64,000 nucleotides of DNA from Blastococcus sp. TBT05-19. GTDB taxonomy: Bacteria; Actinomycetota; Actinomycetes; Mycobacteriales; Geodermatophilaceae. Shown piece by piece: positions 10,169 through 21,046 of this stretch. Under the pieces are notes generated by a model, which saw nothing but the letters and a program-made list of their open reading frames with translations, did no database searches and was not told the DNA's origin. The position numbers were made by a program, and so were the translations under genes. Position 1 is the stretch's first letter; every line of letters starts with the position of its first letter. The stretch lies in contig NZ_QOHI01000003.1 of the NCBI RefSeq assembly GCF_003319095.1, forward strand, positions 248,001 to 312,000, written 5' to 3'.

Positions 10169-11383
10169 GTGGCGAAGATCAAGGTCGAGGGCACCGTCGT
10201 CGAGCTCGACGGCGACGAGATGACCCGGATCATCTGGCAGTTCATCAAGGACCAGCTGATCCTCCCGTACCTCGACGTCAACCTCGAGTACTACGACCTC
10301 GGCGTCGAGCACCGCGACGCCACCGACGACCAGGTGACGATCGACTCCGCCAACGCCATCAAGAAGCACGGCGTCGGCGTCAAGTGCGCCACCATCACGC
10401 CGGACGAGGCGCGGGTCGAGGAGTTCGGCCTGAAGAAGATGTGGCGGTCCCCGAACGGGACGATCCGCAACATCCTCGGCGGCGTCATCTTCCGCGAGCC
10501 GATCATCATGCAGAACGTGCCGCGCCTGGTGCCGGGCTGGACCAAGCCGATCATCGTCGGCCGCCACGCCTACGGCGACCAGTACCGCGCCACCGACTTC
10601 AAGTTCCCCACCGCGGGCAAGCTGACCGTCACCTTCACCCCGGACGACGGTTCGCAGCCCATCGAGCACGAGGTCTTCCAGGCGCCCGGCGCCGGTGTCT
10701 CGCTGTCGATGTACAACCTCGACGACTCGATCCGCGACTTCGCCAAGGCCTCGCTGAACTATGGCCTCGACCGCGGCTACCCGGTCTACCTCTCCACGAA
10801 GAACACGATCCTCAAGGCCTACGACGGCCGGTTCAAGGACATCTTCGAGGAGGTCTTCGAGGCGGAGTTCAAGGAGAAGTTCGCCGCCGCCGGGATCACC
10901 TACGAGCACCGCCTCATCGACGACATGGTCGCCGCCTCCCTCAAGTGGGAGGGGGGGTACGTCTGGGCGTGCAAGAACTACGACGGCGACGTGCAGTCCG
11001 ACACCGTGGCCCAGGGCTTCGGCTCGCTCGGCCTCATGACGTCGGTGCTCGCCACCCCGGACGGCCGCACGGTCGAGGCCGAGGCTGCGCACGGCACGGT
11101 GACCCGCCACTACCGGCAGCACCAGCAGGGCAAGGAGACCTCGACCAACCCGATCGCGTCGATCTTCGCCTGGACCCGGGGCCTGGCCCACCGGGGCAAG
11201 CTGGACGGCACTCCCGAGGTCACCCGCTTCGCGGAGACCCTCGAGAAGGTCTGCATCGACACCGTCGAGAGCGGTCAGATGACCAAGGACCTCGCTCTGC
11301 TGATCTCCAAGGACCAGCCGTGGCTGAACACCCAGGACTTCCTGGCGGCCATCGACAGCAACCTGCAGAAGGCCATGGCCTGA
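10169..11383 (+). CDS. icd: NADP-dependent isocitrate dehydrogenase (homodimeric type)
   Basis: Oxidatively decarboxylates isocitrate to 2-oxoglutarate. The 404-residue protein belongs to the eukaryote-like homodimeric subfamily: [14 protein letters not shown] at residues 11-24, the substrate-binding SPNGTIRN segment near 95, and [13 protein letters not shown] near 305 in the NADP site. It starts at GTG 10169, preceded by AAGGA about 8 bases upstream. It lies 41 bases behind mdh and ends 31 bases before a perfect 17-bp hairpin, so mdh-icd looks like a two-gene transcript. Confidence 0.97.
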   Translation: MAKIKVEGTVVELDGDEMTRIIWQFIKDQLILPYLDVNLEYYDLGVEHRDATDDQVTIDSANAIKKHGVGVKCATITPDEARVEEFGLKKMWRSPNGTIRNILGGVIFREPIIMQNVPRLVPGWTKPIIVGRHAYGDQYRATDFKFPTAGKLTVTFTPDDGSQPIEHEVFQAPGAGVSLSMYNLDDSIRDFAKASLNYGLDRGYPVYLSTKNTILKAYDGRFKDIFEEVFEAEFKEKFAAAGITYEHRLIDDMVAASLKWEGGYVWACKNYDGDVQSDTVAQGFGSLGLMTSVLATPDGRTVEAEAAHGTVTRHYRQHQQGKETSTNPIASIFAWTRGLAHRGKLDGTPEVTRFAETLEKVCIDTVESGQMTKDLALLISKDQPWLNTQDFLAAIDSNLQKAMA

Positions 11384-11400
11384 TCCAGCGCTGACATGGC

Positions 11401-11414
11401 GTGATCAACGCCCG
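11401..11414. repeat. 14-bp repeat, inverted mate at 12451-12464
   Basis: gtgatcaacgcccg here and its exact reverse complement at 12451-12464 flank the DUF559 gene and its terminators. An 11-base piece of it also forms the last codons of that gene (12403-12413). Confidence 0.7.
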
Positions 11415-11451
11415 TCAGAGGCCCCCTCGATCCGATCGAGGGGGCCTCTGA
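11415..11451 (+). terminator. Intrinsic terminator after icd
   Basis: A perfect 17-bp inverted repeat (tcagaggccccctcgat / atcgagggggcctctga) with a 3-base loop. Confidence 0.85.
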
Positions 11452-11514
11452 CGCGTTCTCGGGGCCTGTGGACGGCGCCGGCAGGGTGAGCTCACCGCCG
11501 TGCAGGCTGACGAC

Positions 11515-12417
11515 ATGCCCACACCTGCTGCGCGTCCCGACGCGCTGCGGGGACAGGTGTTCCGCGGATCCACCGCGGTGCGACGGGGGTTGCTCACGGC
11601 GAAGCAGCTCCGCAGCTCCGCCTGGGTCCGCCTGCGGCAGGACGTCTACGCCGATGCCGCGCTCGAGATCACGCACCGGCTGCTGCTGAGCGCCGTGGGC
11701 CTGGTGCTGCCGGTGGGTGCGGGCTTCACCGGCCTCAGCGCGGCGATGCTGTGGGGAGTCCCCGACATCGCTGGTCGCGACGACCCCGTCGAGGTCGTGC
11801 TTCCCGAGGGCTCGCGATGGCATCCCGGTGCTGGGGTGCGCGTGCACCGAACGGCCGGCGCCGTGGGGCTGGAGCACGCCGGGCGGTGGCGGTGCACGGG
11901 GCGGGTCGACACCGCGGTGGGACTCGTCCGGCGGGGCTCGGAGGAGGACGCCGTGGTGCTGCTGGACCGCCTGCTCGCCGCCGGGATGGTCCGGCTGGAC
12001 GACGTGCGTGAGGCCGTGGCGGATCTCGCCCGGGGACGGGGCGCCGCGCAGGCGCGCCGGGTGGCGGCGCTCGCCGCCGAGTTCGCGGACTCGCCGCAGG
12101 AGACCCGGCTCCGGCTGGCCATCGTCCGGGCCGACCTGCCCATGCCGGTGCCCCAGTTCCGCGTCTTCGACGACGAGGGTTTCGTGGCCCGGGTCGACCT
12201 GGCCTATCCCGAGCTGCTGATCGCGATCGAGTACGACGGTCTCTGGCACGCCGAGCGCCGGGCGTTCCTGGACGACCGGCGGCGGCTGAACCGGCTCGTC
12301 GCCGCCGGGTGGGTGGTCCTCCACGTCACGAGCGACGACCTGAGGCACCCCGACCGGCTGGTCGCCCGGATCCGGGCCCTGCGCGCCCGGCGCCTCGCGG
12401 ACATCAACGCCCGCTGA
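11515..12417 (+). CDS. DUF559 (restriction-endonuclease-like fold) protein with AbiEi-like N-terminus
   Basis: A ~300-residue protein of a type common in high-GC actinobacteria. The N-terminal ~90 residues (TAVRRGLLTAKQL...WVRLRQDVYA) resemble the winged-helix/AbiEi-type domain of putative type IV antitoxins. The C-terminal ~90 residues match DUF559, a Vsr-like nuclease fold: ARVDLAYPELLIAIEYDG, then HAERRAFLDDRRRLNRL and a final VLHVTSDDL. Asp and Glu of the D-x(n)-ExD core appear present. No toxin partner gene is adjacent. The start is ambiguous: ATG 11515 follows a CAGGCT box by 6 bases, while GTG 11500 would add five residues. Flanking 14-bp inverted repeats suggest independent acquisition or rearrangement. 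Confidence 0.75.
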   Translation: MPTPAARPDALRGQVFRGSTAVRRGLLTAKQLRSSAWVRLRQDVYADAALEITHRLLLSAVGLVLPVGAGFTGLSAAMLWGVPDIAGRDDPVEVVLPEGSRWHPGAGVRVHRTAGAVGLEHAGRWRCTGRVDTAVGLVRRGSEEDAVVLLDRLLAAGMVRLDDVREAVADLARGRGAAQARRVAALAAEFADSPQETRLRLAIVRADLPMPVPQFRVFDDEGFVARVDLAYPELLIAIEYDGLWHAERRAFLDDRRRLNRLVAAGWVVLHVTSDDLRHPDRLVARIRALRARRLADINAR

Positions 12418-12461
12418 GCGCCCTCACGATGGGACCGAGGGGGCGCTCGGCGGGCGTTGAT
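12403..12461. terminator. Bidirectional terminator between DUF559 and CAP genes
   Basis: A long imperfect hairpin whose left arm (12403-12425) includes the last codons and stop of the DUF559 gene and whose right arm spans 12437-12461. The arms pair over about 23 bp with one wobble and a 2-base bulge. It lies between convergent genes and can serve both. Confidence 0.75.
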
Positions 12462-12481
12462 CACCCAGCGGCCAGGCTGGG

Positions 12482-13291
12482 TCAGCCGAAGAGCTGGGTC
12501 CACCAGGGGCCGGTGGGACCGGTGACCAGGCCGAGACCGTGGCGCCGCAGGCTGCAGTCGAGGATGTTCGCCCGGTGCCCAGGGCTGTCCATCCATGCCT
12601 GGACGACGGCGGCGGCGTCCTGCTGGCCGCGCGCGATGTTCTCCGCGCGCGCGGTCTGACCGGCGGCCTCTGCCCGGGCGAACGGATCCCGGCCGTTGGG
12701 GTCGTTGTGGCTGAAGAACCCGAGGTCGCGCATGGCGGCGCTGTGGGCGGTGGCGACGGCGGCCAGCCCGGCGTCGGCGGTCAGGGGGCCGCAGCCGGCC
12801 TGGGCGCGGTGCTCGTTGACCAGCTGGAGCACCTGGTTCTCGGCGGGCCCCGGGGTCGGGGCGCCGGCGGCCGTGCGGGCCACCGGGGCGCTGGGCGCCG
12901 GTGGAGGCGCCGGGGCGACGGGCTCCGGAGCGGAGGCGGGCTCCGGCGCCGGCGGAGCCGGGGCGGCTGCGGCCTCCTGGGGAACGGGCGGCGGTGCGGT
13001 GTCGGCGGCGGCCTCGGGCGTTCCGGGGAGCGTCGCCGCGTGGCCCTCGGCCGGCACGGTCCGAGTCCCCGGGAAGACCGACGTCGACGACGAGTCGACC
13101 GTCACGGGGGAGTGCTGCGGGGCGGCGGACAGGACCGGCACGGTCAGCAGCAGCGCGGCGACGACCGCCGTGGCGACCAGGACGAACGCGGCCCGGCGGC
13201 GGTGTGCCTGCCGGCGGAGCGCGGCCGAGGAGCGTCGGGCGCCGGCGGGTGCACGGGGCGAGGGCGGCGGGCCGGGCGGCAGTGAGCGCAT
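12482..13291 (-). CDS. Secreted/anchored CAP (SCP/PR1) domain protein
   Basis: A 269-residue protein with a basic cytoplasmic start, one hydrophobic segment (about residues 34-56: signal peptide or N-terminal anchor), a ~90-residue Ala/Pro-rich linker, and a C-terminal CAP domain of about 120 residues. CAP signatures are LVNEHRAQAGCGPL, HSAAMRDLGFFSHNDPNG, ENIARG and WMDSPGHRANIL. The last includes the conserved His near the CAP cavity. Bacterial CAP proteins are secreted and mostly of unknown activity. Two cysteines (in AGCGPL and LDCSL) could form a disulfide outside the cell. The ATG at 13291 is about 36 bases downstream of a candidate promoter. Confidence 0.88.
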   Translation of the reverse strand: MRSLPPGPPPSPRAPAGARRSSAALRRQAHRRRAAFVLVATAVVAALLLTVPVLSAAPQHSPVTVDSSSTSVFPGTRTVPAEGHAATLPGTPEAAADTAPPPVPQEAAAAPAPPAPEPASAPEPVAPAPPPAPSAPVARTAAGAPTPGPAENQVLQLVNEHRAQAGCGPLTADAGLAAVATAHSAAMRDLGFFSHNDPNGRDPFARAEAAGQTARAENIARGQQDAAAVVQAWMDSPGHRANILDCSLRRHGLGLVTGPTGPWWTQLFG

Positions 13292-13327
13292 GGATCCTCA
13301 GGATGATCACGAATCGTTACCTGACGA

Positions 13328-13356
13328 ATACTAACGGTGCTCACTCTGTGACGGAA
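13328..13356 (-). promoter_or_regulatory. Candidate promoter of the CAP gene
   Basis: On the minus strand, TTCCGT (13351-13356) and TAGTAT (13328-13333) are separated by exactly 17 bases in a locally AT-richer stretch (13300-13345), giving a leader of about 30 nt before the CAP gene. Confidence 0.4.
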
Positions 13357-13469
13357 CCCCTCGTCCTGATCTGCCGGGAAGGCTCGCCGCCGGTCACCCC
13401 GGATCGGGGAACGTGGAACAGGCACCATGGGACGCCCGTCCGACCCCGAACCTGAGGAGCACGCCGCCG

Positions 13470-14792
13470 GTGAGCGACGTCTGGCTCGACATCGTCATGG
13501 TCGCTGTGTTCGTCCTGATCGGTGGCGTGTTCGCCGGCGCGGAGATCGCCCTGGTCTCCCTGCGCGAGAGCCAGGTCCGGGCCATGGCCGACCGGGGACG
13601 GCGCGGCCGGGCCGTGCAACGGCTGCTCGAGGACCCCAACCGCTTCCTTGCGGCGGTCCAGGTGGGCGTCACCCTGGCCGGGTTCTTCTCGGCGGCGTTC
13701 GGCGCGAGCACCCTGTCCCGGCCGCTGGCCGACGTCCTCGTGGCCCGGGGCGTGAGTGAGCGGCTCGCGGGCACGCTGGCCCTGGTCCTGGTGACCCTCC
13801 TGATCAGCTACCTGTCGCTGGTCGTCGGCGAGCTGACCCCGAAGCGGCTCGCGCTGCAGCGGGCGGAGGGCTTCTCCCTGCTGATCGCCGCCCCGCTGAA
13901 CGCGATCGCCCGGCTGTCCCGGCCGGTCATCTGGCTGCTGTCGACGTCGACGAACGGGCTGGTGCGTCTGCTCGGCGGCGACCCGAAGGCCAGCGGCGAG
14001 GCGATCAGCCAGGAGGAGCTGCGCGACCTGGTGGCGGCGCACGAGTCGCTGAGCAGCGACGAGCGCCGGCTCATCGACGAGGTCTTCCGGGCCGGGGAGC
14101 GCGAGGTCCGCGAGGTGATGACGCCACGCACCGAGGTGCAGTTCCTCGACGCGTCGACGACCGCCAGCCGGGCGGCCAAGCTGGTCGCCGAGTCGAACTG
14201 GTCGCGGTTCCCGGTGGCCGGCCGCGACCAGGACGACGTCATCGGCTTCGTGCACGTCCGCGACCTGTTCCTGCCCACCCACCCGGCGGGCCGCGCCGCG
14301 ACGGTCGGCGACCTGTCCCGCGAGGTGAAGCGGCTGCCCGGCACCGCCGCCGTCCTCACCGTGCTCAGCGAGATGCGCCGGGAGAACCAGCACCTCGCGA
14401 TCGTCGTCGACGAGTACGGCGGCACCGACGGCATCGTGACGCTGGAGGACCTCATCGAGGAGGTCATCGGGGAGATCTACGACGAGTACGACGAGGAGGT
14501 CGAACCCGCGTCGAAGCACTCACCCGACGAGCCGCGCGAGGTCGACGGCCTGCTCAACCTGGACGACTTCACCGAGGCGACCGGCCTGCGGCTGCCCGAG
14601 GGCCCCTACGAGACGGCCGCCGGCTACGTGCTGGCCGACCTCGGCCGGCTCCCCGAGCCGGGGGACGCCGTGGAGGTCGAGGGACGCCGGATCGAGGTCG
14701 TGGAGCTCGACGGCCGGCGGATCGCCCGCCTGCGCGTCAGCCCGCCGCCGGCGCCCGACGTCCCGGGGGACGCCGAGGAGGGTGAAGGCTAG
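13470..14792 (+). CDS. CNNM/DUF21-CBS-CorC membrane protein (HlyC/CorC family)
   Basis: About 440 residues. The first ~190 form the CNNM (DUF21) transmembrane domain with segments near residues 3-25, 60-85, 95-120 and 130-150. Then comes a CBS pair ([15 protein letters not shown] and [32 protein letters not shown], about 210-340) and a C-terminal CorC/HlyC domain. Relatives are linked to Mg2+/Co2+ homeostasis. The older 'hemolysin' name is misleading. The GTG at 13470 follows GAGGAG by 10 bases. The stop shares the tetranucleotide CTAG with the stop of galE on the other strand. Confidence 0.93.
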   Translation: MSDVWLDIVMVAVFVLIGGVFAGAEIALVSLRESQVRAMADRGRRGRAVQRLLEDPNRFLAAVQVGVTLAGFFSAAFGASTLSRPLADVLVARGVSERLAGTLALVLVTLLISYLSLVVGELTPKRLALQRAEGFSLLIAAPLNAIARLSRPVIWLLSTSTNGLVRLLGGDPKASGEAISQEELRDLVAAHESLSSDERRLIDEVFRAGEREVREVMTPRTEVQFLDASTTASRAAKLVAESNWSRFPVAGRDQDDVIGFVHVRDLFLPTHPAGRAATVGDLSREVKRLPGTAAVLTVLSEMRRENQHLAIVVDEYGGTDGIVTLEDLIEEVIGEIYDEYDEEVEPASKHSPDEPREVDGLLNLDDFTEATGLRLPEGPYETAAGYVLADLGRLPEPGDAVEVEGRRIEVVELDGRRIARLRVSPPPAPDVPGDAEEGEG

Positions 14793-15745
14793 CGGCGGGC
14801 CTGGGCGACGTCCCAGGCGTCGCGCACGATGCCCACCAGGTCGGTGTGCTTCGGGGCCCAGCCCAGGTCGGCGCGGATCCGGTCGCTCGAGGCCACGAGC
14901 TGGGCCGGGTCGCCCGCGCGACGCTCGCCGACGGTCACCGGGATCTCGTGGCCGGTGACCTCGCGGGCCGCCTCGACGACCTCCTGCACCGAGAAGCCGG
15001 TGCCGTTGCCGAGGTTGTAGATGCGGTGCTCGCCCGCCGCCGGTGCCGGCAGGGCCAGCAGGTGGGCGTCGGAGAGGTCCTCGACGTGCACGTAGTCGCG
15101 GATGCAGGTGCCGTCGGGCGTCGGGTAGTCCTGCCCGTAGACGGTGAGCGAGTCCCGCGCGCCCGAGGCCACCTGCAGCGCGATCGGGATCAGGTGCGTC
15201 TCGGTCGTGTGCCGCTCGCCCAGGCCGTAGGCCGCCCCGGCGACGTTGAAGTACCGCAGGCTCACCGCCGCGAACCCGTGCGCGACGGCGTAGGAGGTGA
15301 GCATGTGGTCGACGGCGAGCTTCGAGGCGCCGTAGGTGTTCGTCGGCCGGGTCGGCGCGTCCTCCGGGATCGGCACCAGGTCCGGCTCGCCGTAGGTCGC
15401 GGCGGTGGAGGAGAAGACGATGCGCCGGCAGTCGGCCGCCCGCATCGCCTCCAGCAGCGCGAACGAGCCGCCCACGTTGGTGTGCCAGTAGTCCTCGGGC
15501 TGCTGCTGGGAGACGCCGACCAGCGACTTGGCCGCGAAGTGCAGCACCGCCTCCGGCCGCACCTCGGCCAGCACCGGCGCGGAGTCGTGCAGCGACACCT
15601 GGGCCAGCGTGGCGCCCTCGGGCACCGCGTCGGCGTGCCCGGTGGAGAGGTCGTCGAGGACGGTGACCTCGTGGCCGTCGGCCAGCAGCGCCGCCGTCAC
15701 TACGCTGCCGATGTAGCCGGCTCCGCCGGCGACGAGTACGCGCAT
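14789..15745 (-). CDS. galE: UDP-glucose 4-epimerase
   Basis: Interconverts UDP-glucose and UDP-galactose for galactose use and cell-wall glycans. The 318-residue short-chain dehydrogenase-like protein has the NAD-binding [12 protein letters not shown] start (residues 3-14), the catalytic Ser/Thr region [10 protein letters not shown], the YGASK catalytic Tyr-Lys near residue 148, and [14 protein letters not shown] typical of GalE. On its strand TAGGGT lies 6 bases before the ATG, so it is predicted leaderless. It diverges from the aminotransferase gene and converges on the CNNM gene. Confidence 0.94.
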   Translation of the reverse strand: MRVLVAGGAGYIGSVVTAALLADGHEVTVLDDLSTGHADAVPEGATLAQVSLHDSAPVLAEVRPEAVLHFAAKSLVGVSQQQPEDYWHTNVGGSFALLEAMRAADCRRIVFSSTAATYGEPDLVPIPEDAPTRPTNTYGASKLAVDHMLTSYAVAHGFAAVSLRYFNVAGAAYGLGERHTTETHLIPIALQVASGARDSLTVYGQDYPTPDGTCIRDYVHVEDLSDAHLLALPAPAAGEHRIYNLGNGTGFSVQEVVEAAREVTGHEIPVTVGERRAGDPAQLVASSDRIRADLGWAPKHTDLVGIVRDAWDVAQARR

Positions 15746-15751
15746 GGCCCC

Positions 15752-15757
15752 ACCCTA
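15752..15757 (-). promoter_or_regulatory. Leaderless -10 box for galE (TAGGGT)
   Basis: On the minus strand TAGGGT is followed by 6 bases and the galE ATG, with no Shine-Dalgarno sequence. Confidence 0.5.
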
Positions 15758-15785
15758 TGAGGACGGGGCGGAGGGAGAGGAACTC

Positions 15786-18554
<2,769 letters not shown>

Positions 18555-18561
18555 CGAAGGA

Positions 18562-18613
18562 CCCCCTCGCCCCCCACCGCTCGCTGCGCTCGCGGCGGCC
18601 CCCTGCGAGGGGG
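18562..18613 (+). terminator. Terminator after trpS / RNA-ligase-like gene
   Basis: Arms ccccctcgc (18562-18570) and gcgaggggg (18605-18613) enclose a further self-complementary GC stretch, with a short T pair after the right arm. Confidence 0.65.
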
Positions 18614-18651
18614 CCGTTCCAGCAGGTCACCGCAGGAGGCCGCAGACTCGG

Positions 18652-19644
18652 GTGGTGAGCTCCGCCAGCCGACAGGACGTGCCGGCCCGCAAGGCCTGGC
18701 CCGCCCGGCTGTGGGACCGGGTCGAGTCCCGGATCGACGCCGGGCGCGCGCGCTTCGGCTGGCTCGACCACCTCGCCCGTGCCGGTGGGCGCTACCAGCG
18801 CACCCAGGGCGACCTCATGGCCGCCGGCGTCACCTACTTCGCCTTCCTCGGGCTGTTCCCCGTCCTGCTCCTGGTCGCGTCGGTCATCGGCCTGGTCCTC
18901 GCGGGGGACGAGCTGCTCCAGCGGGAGCTCTACGCCGCGATCCGGGAGGCCTTCCCCGGCTCGACCGGTCGGCAGATCGTCCGCGACCTGCGCGGCGCGG
19001 TCAGCTCCGCCGAGGTGGTCGGCGTGATCGGCGTGGTCGGTTTCCTCTACGCCGGCCTCCGTGCCATGGACAAGCTGCGCGTCGGCATGGAACGGATCTG
19101 GAAGGGCCACGCCGACGAGCCGGAGTTCCTGCGGGACAACGTCCAGGACGTCCTGGCGCTGGTCCTGCTCGGCGCCGTCGGCCTGCTCAGCCTCGGGCTC
19201 ACCGGGATCGCCACGCGGGCGACGTCCTGGGCCCTGGACGGCCTGGGCCTGGCCGACGTGGCCGGTCTCTCGGTGCTCACGACCGTGGTGGGCCTGGCGC
19301 TGGCCTTCCTCGGCGACACCGTCGTCTTCCTCTGGCTGCTCAAGGTGGTGCCCGCCACGCCGCACCCGCTGCGGCGGCTGCTGCCCGGCGCGCTGTTCGG
19401 AGCCGTCGGCTTCGAGGGCATGAAGCTGCTGGGGAGCCTCTACCTGTCGCTGATCTCGGGCAGCGTGACCGCGTCCACGTTCGGTGGCGCCGTCGGCATC
19501 CTGGTGTGGATCAACGTCGTCTTCCGGTTCGCGTTCTTCACCGCGGCGTGGACGGTCACCGGCCTGGAGGACCCGCCCCCGCCGGCCGACCGGACCGACG
19601 CCGTCGACGACGAGCCAGTCCCGCACCCAGCAACGTCGCGCTGA
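18652..19644 (+). CDS. YihY/UPF0761 family membrane protein
   Basis: A 330-residue inner-membrane protein of the YihY/virulence factor BrkB family. It has a cytoplasmic N-terminus of about 45 residues, the signature QGDLMAAGVTYFAFLGLFPVLL near 55-75, six predicted helices, and a conserved late helix (GGAVGILVWINVVFRFAFF), then a Pro/Asp-rich tail. No transport substrate is established for the family. Two adjacent GTGs (18652 and 18655) are possible starts. GGAGG lies 12-15 bases upstream and CAGACT 6 bases before the second. Its last 89 bases overlap the end of the carboxypeptidase gene on the opposite strand. Confidence 0.86.
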   Translation: MVSSASRQDVPARKAWPARLWDRVESRIDAGRARFGWLDHLARAGGRYQRTQGDLMAAGVTYFAFLGLFPVLLLVASVIGLVLAGDELLQRELYAAIREAFPGSTGRQIVRDLRGAVSSAEVVGVIGVVGFLYAGLRAMDKLRVGMERIWKGHADEPEFLRDNVQDVLALVLLGAVGLLSLGLTGIATRATSWALDGLGLADVAGLSVLTTVVGLALAFLGDTVVFLWLLKVVPATPHPLRRLLPGALFGAVGFEGMKLLGSLYLSLISGSVTASTFGGAVGILVWINVVFRFAFFTAAWTVTGLEDPPPPADRTDAVDDEPVPHPATSR

Positions 19645-20802
19645 GGACGGCCGCGGCCCCCAGTGCCGGCAGCAGCCCCGGAGCCGGCTCGTCCGCCGGA
19701 GGTGCCGCCGCCCGGGGCGGGGCGGAGGAGGGTGCGGGGGGTGCGGGGGGTGCGGGGGTGGTCGTCGGCAGCAGGTCGTCCGGGCGCACGAGCCGGCCGA
19801 CGCCCGGGCTGCCGGCCGGCACGGCGAACCCCCAGTCCAGCAGGAGCGCCGCCTGGTCGGCCGCCCGCAGCGGCACGTTCTCGGTGTCCAGGACGCTGAC
19901 CACCAGGCGGCGGCCGTCCCGCTCGGCCGCCGTCACGAACGTGTGACGAGCCGCGTCGGTGAAGCCGGTCTTGCCACCGAGCCCGCCCGGATAGCCCGCC
20001 AGCGGGTTCTGGTTCTGGATCTGGAAGCCGGCGGAGCGGCCCTCCACCGGCGGGATCGCGGTGGTGGGGACGCGCAGCACCGCCGCCGTCGCCGGGTCCT
20101 CCAGCACGGCCCGGAAGATGAGCGCCAGGTCGTAGGCCGAGGAGGTCTGCCCGGCCACGTCGAGCCCGGACGGCGACCCGGCCACCGTGTCGTAGGCGCC
20201 GAGCGAGGCGGCGGTGGCGTTCATGGCCGCCACGGTCTGCTGCTGCCCACCCGCGGTGCGCGCCAGCGCGGCCGCCGCGTCGTTGCCCGACTGCAGGATC
20301 AGCGCTTCGAACAGCAGCGACACCGGGTAGCGGCCGCCGGCGACGAGGCCCACCCGGCTGCCCTCCACCCGCTCGTCGTCCTCCGTGGCCTCCACCACCT
20401 GGGCGGGGTCGAGCCGGTGCAGGAGCGTGAGCAGGGTGAGCGTCTTGAGGGTGCTGGCCGGGTAGTAGCGGCCGTGCGCGTCCCGGGCCGCGAGGACGGC
20501 GCCGGAGGTGGCGTCGGCGACCAGCCAGGCGCTCGCGCCGAGAACGGGCGGCGGGGTGGGGGCGTCCTCGGCGTACACGGTGCCCCGCGCGCCGAGCTGC
20601 CGGCCGCCGACCGTGCTGCCGTCGGGCGCGGTGCCCCGCGGGGGAGGCGTGACGAGGGGCGCCGACGGGGTCGGGCCGAGGTGTCCGCGGTGGGGCGCGC
20701 CGAGGTCGTCGGGGAAGGCGACGGTGCCGCGGCGGCTCCGGAGGGCGGCAGGAGCAGGACGACGGCGCCGATCAGGAACCCCGCGGTGCCGCGCCGTCGC
20801 AT
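19556..20802 (-). pseudogene. D-alanyl-D-alanine carboxypeptidase, signal peptide and mature domain out of frame
   Basis: This encodes a penicillin-binding-protein-type DD-carboxypeptidase (peptidase S11) that trims peptidoglycan stem peptides outside the membrane. All catalytic motifs are in one frame: SxxK as STLK in PASTLKTLTLL, SxN as SGN in ILQSGNDAAAAL, and KTG in GGKTGFTDAA. A C-terminal membrane helix and basic tail follow. That frame has no usable start. The start codon with a perfect signal peptide (MRRRGTAGFLIGAVVLLLPP then SGAAAA) and a leaderless -10 box lies in another frame at 20802. Moving from that frame to the catalytic one needs a shift equivalent to one missing base somewhere in about 20650-20725. 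It may be a real frameshift, a sequencing error in a G/C run, or recoding. The 3' end overlaps the yihY-like gene by 89 bases. Confidence 0.82.
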
Positions 20803-20808
20803 GGCCGC

Positions 20809-20814
20809 ACCGTA
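20809..20814 (-). promoter_or_regulatory. Leaderless -10 box for the carboxypeptidase (TACGGT)
   Basis: On the minus strand TACGGT lies 6 bases before the ATG at 20802. It supports that ATG as the true translation start. Confidence 0.5.
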
Positions 20815-20903
20815 GGCGTCGTGACGTGTCCCACGGTCGGCGGCGCCCCCGTCCCCGAACGGATGAGCCTTCGCAACGATCGTGTCTCAGTCCGCTGCAG
20901 AGG

Positions 20904-20934
20904 TTGTAGCCCCGCCAGGGGTCGCGGTTAGCGT
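20904..20934 (+). promoter_or_regulatory. Candidate promoter of the BMP operon
   Basis: TTGTAG (20904-20909) and TAGCGT (20929-20934) are 19 bases apart, giving a leader of about 105 nt. The leader contains a small cggag/ctccg hairpin before the lipoprotein start. The rest of the 244-base divergent gap shows nothing else I can name. Confidence 0.35.
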
Positions 20935-21046
20935 CGCTGGCGGTGCCTCGCGGAGTCGCTCCGAGCGAGCCGGTGGCGCCGGCATTCCCTTCATCCGGGA
21001 CACCGCCGATCCGGCGGGCCCGTCCCCCCAAGCAGAGGAGATCGTC

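Noticed and set aside
10169..11383. Isocitrate dehydrogenase resembling eukaryotic enzymes as a sign of horizontal transfer
   Set aside because: This homodimeric subfamily is widespread in actinobacteria, and base composition and neighbours are normal.
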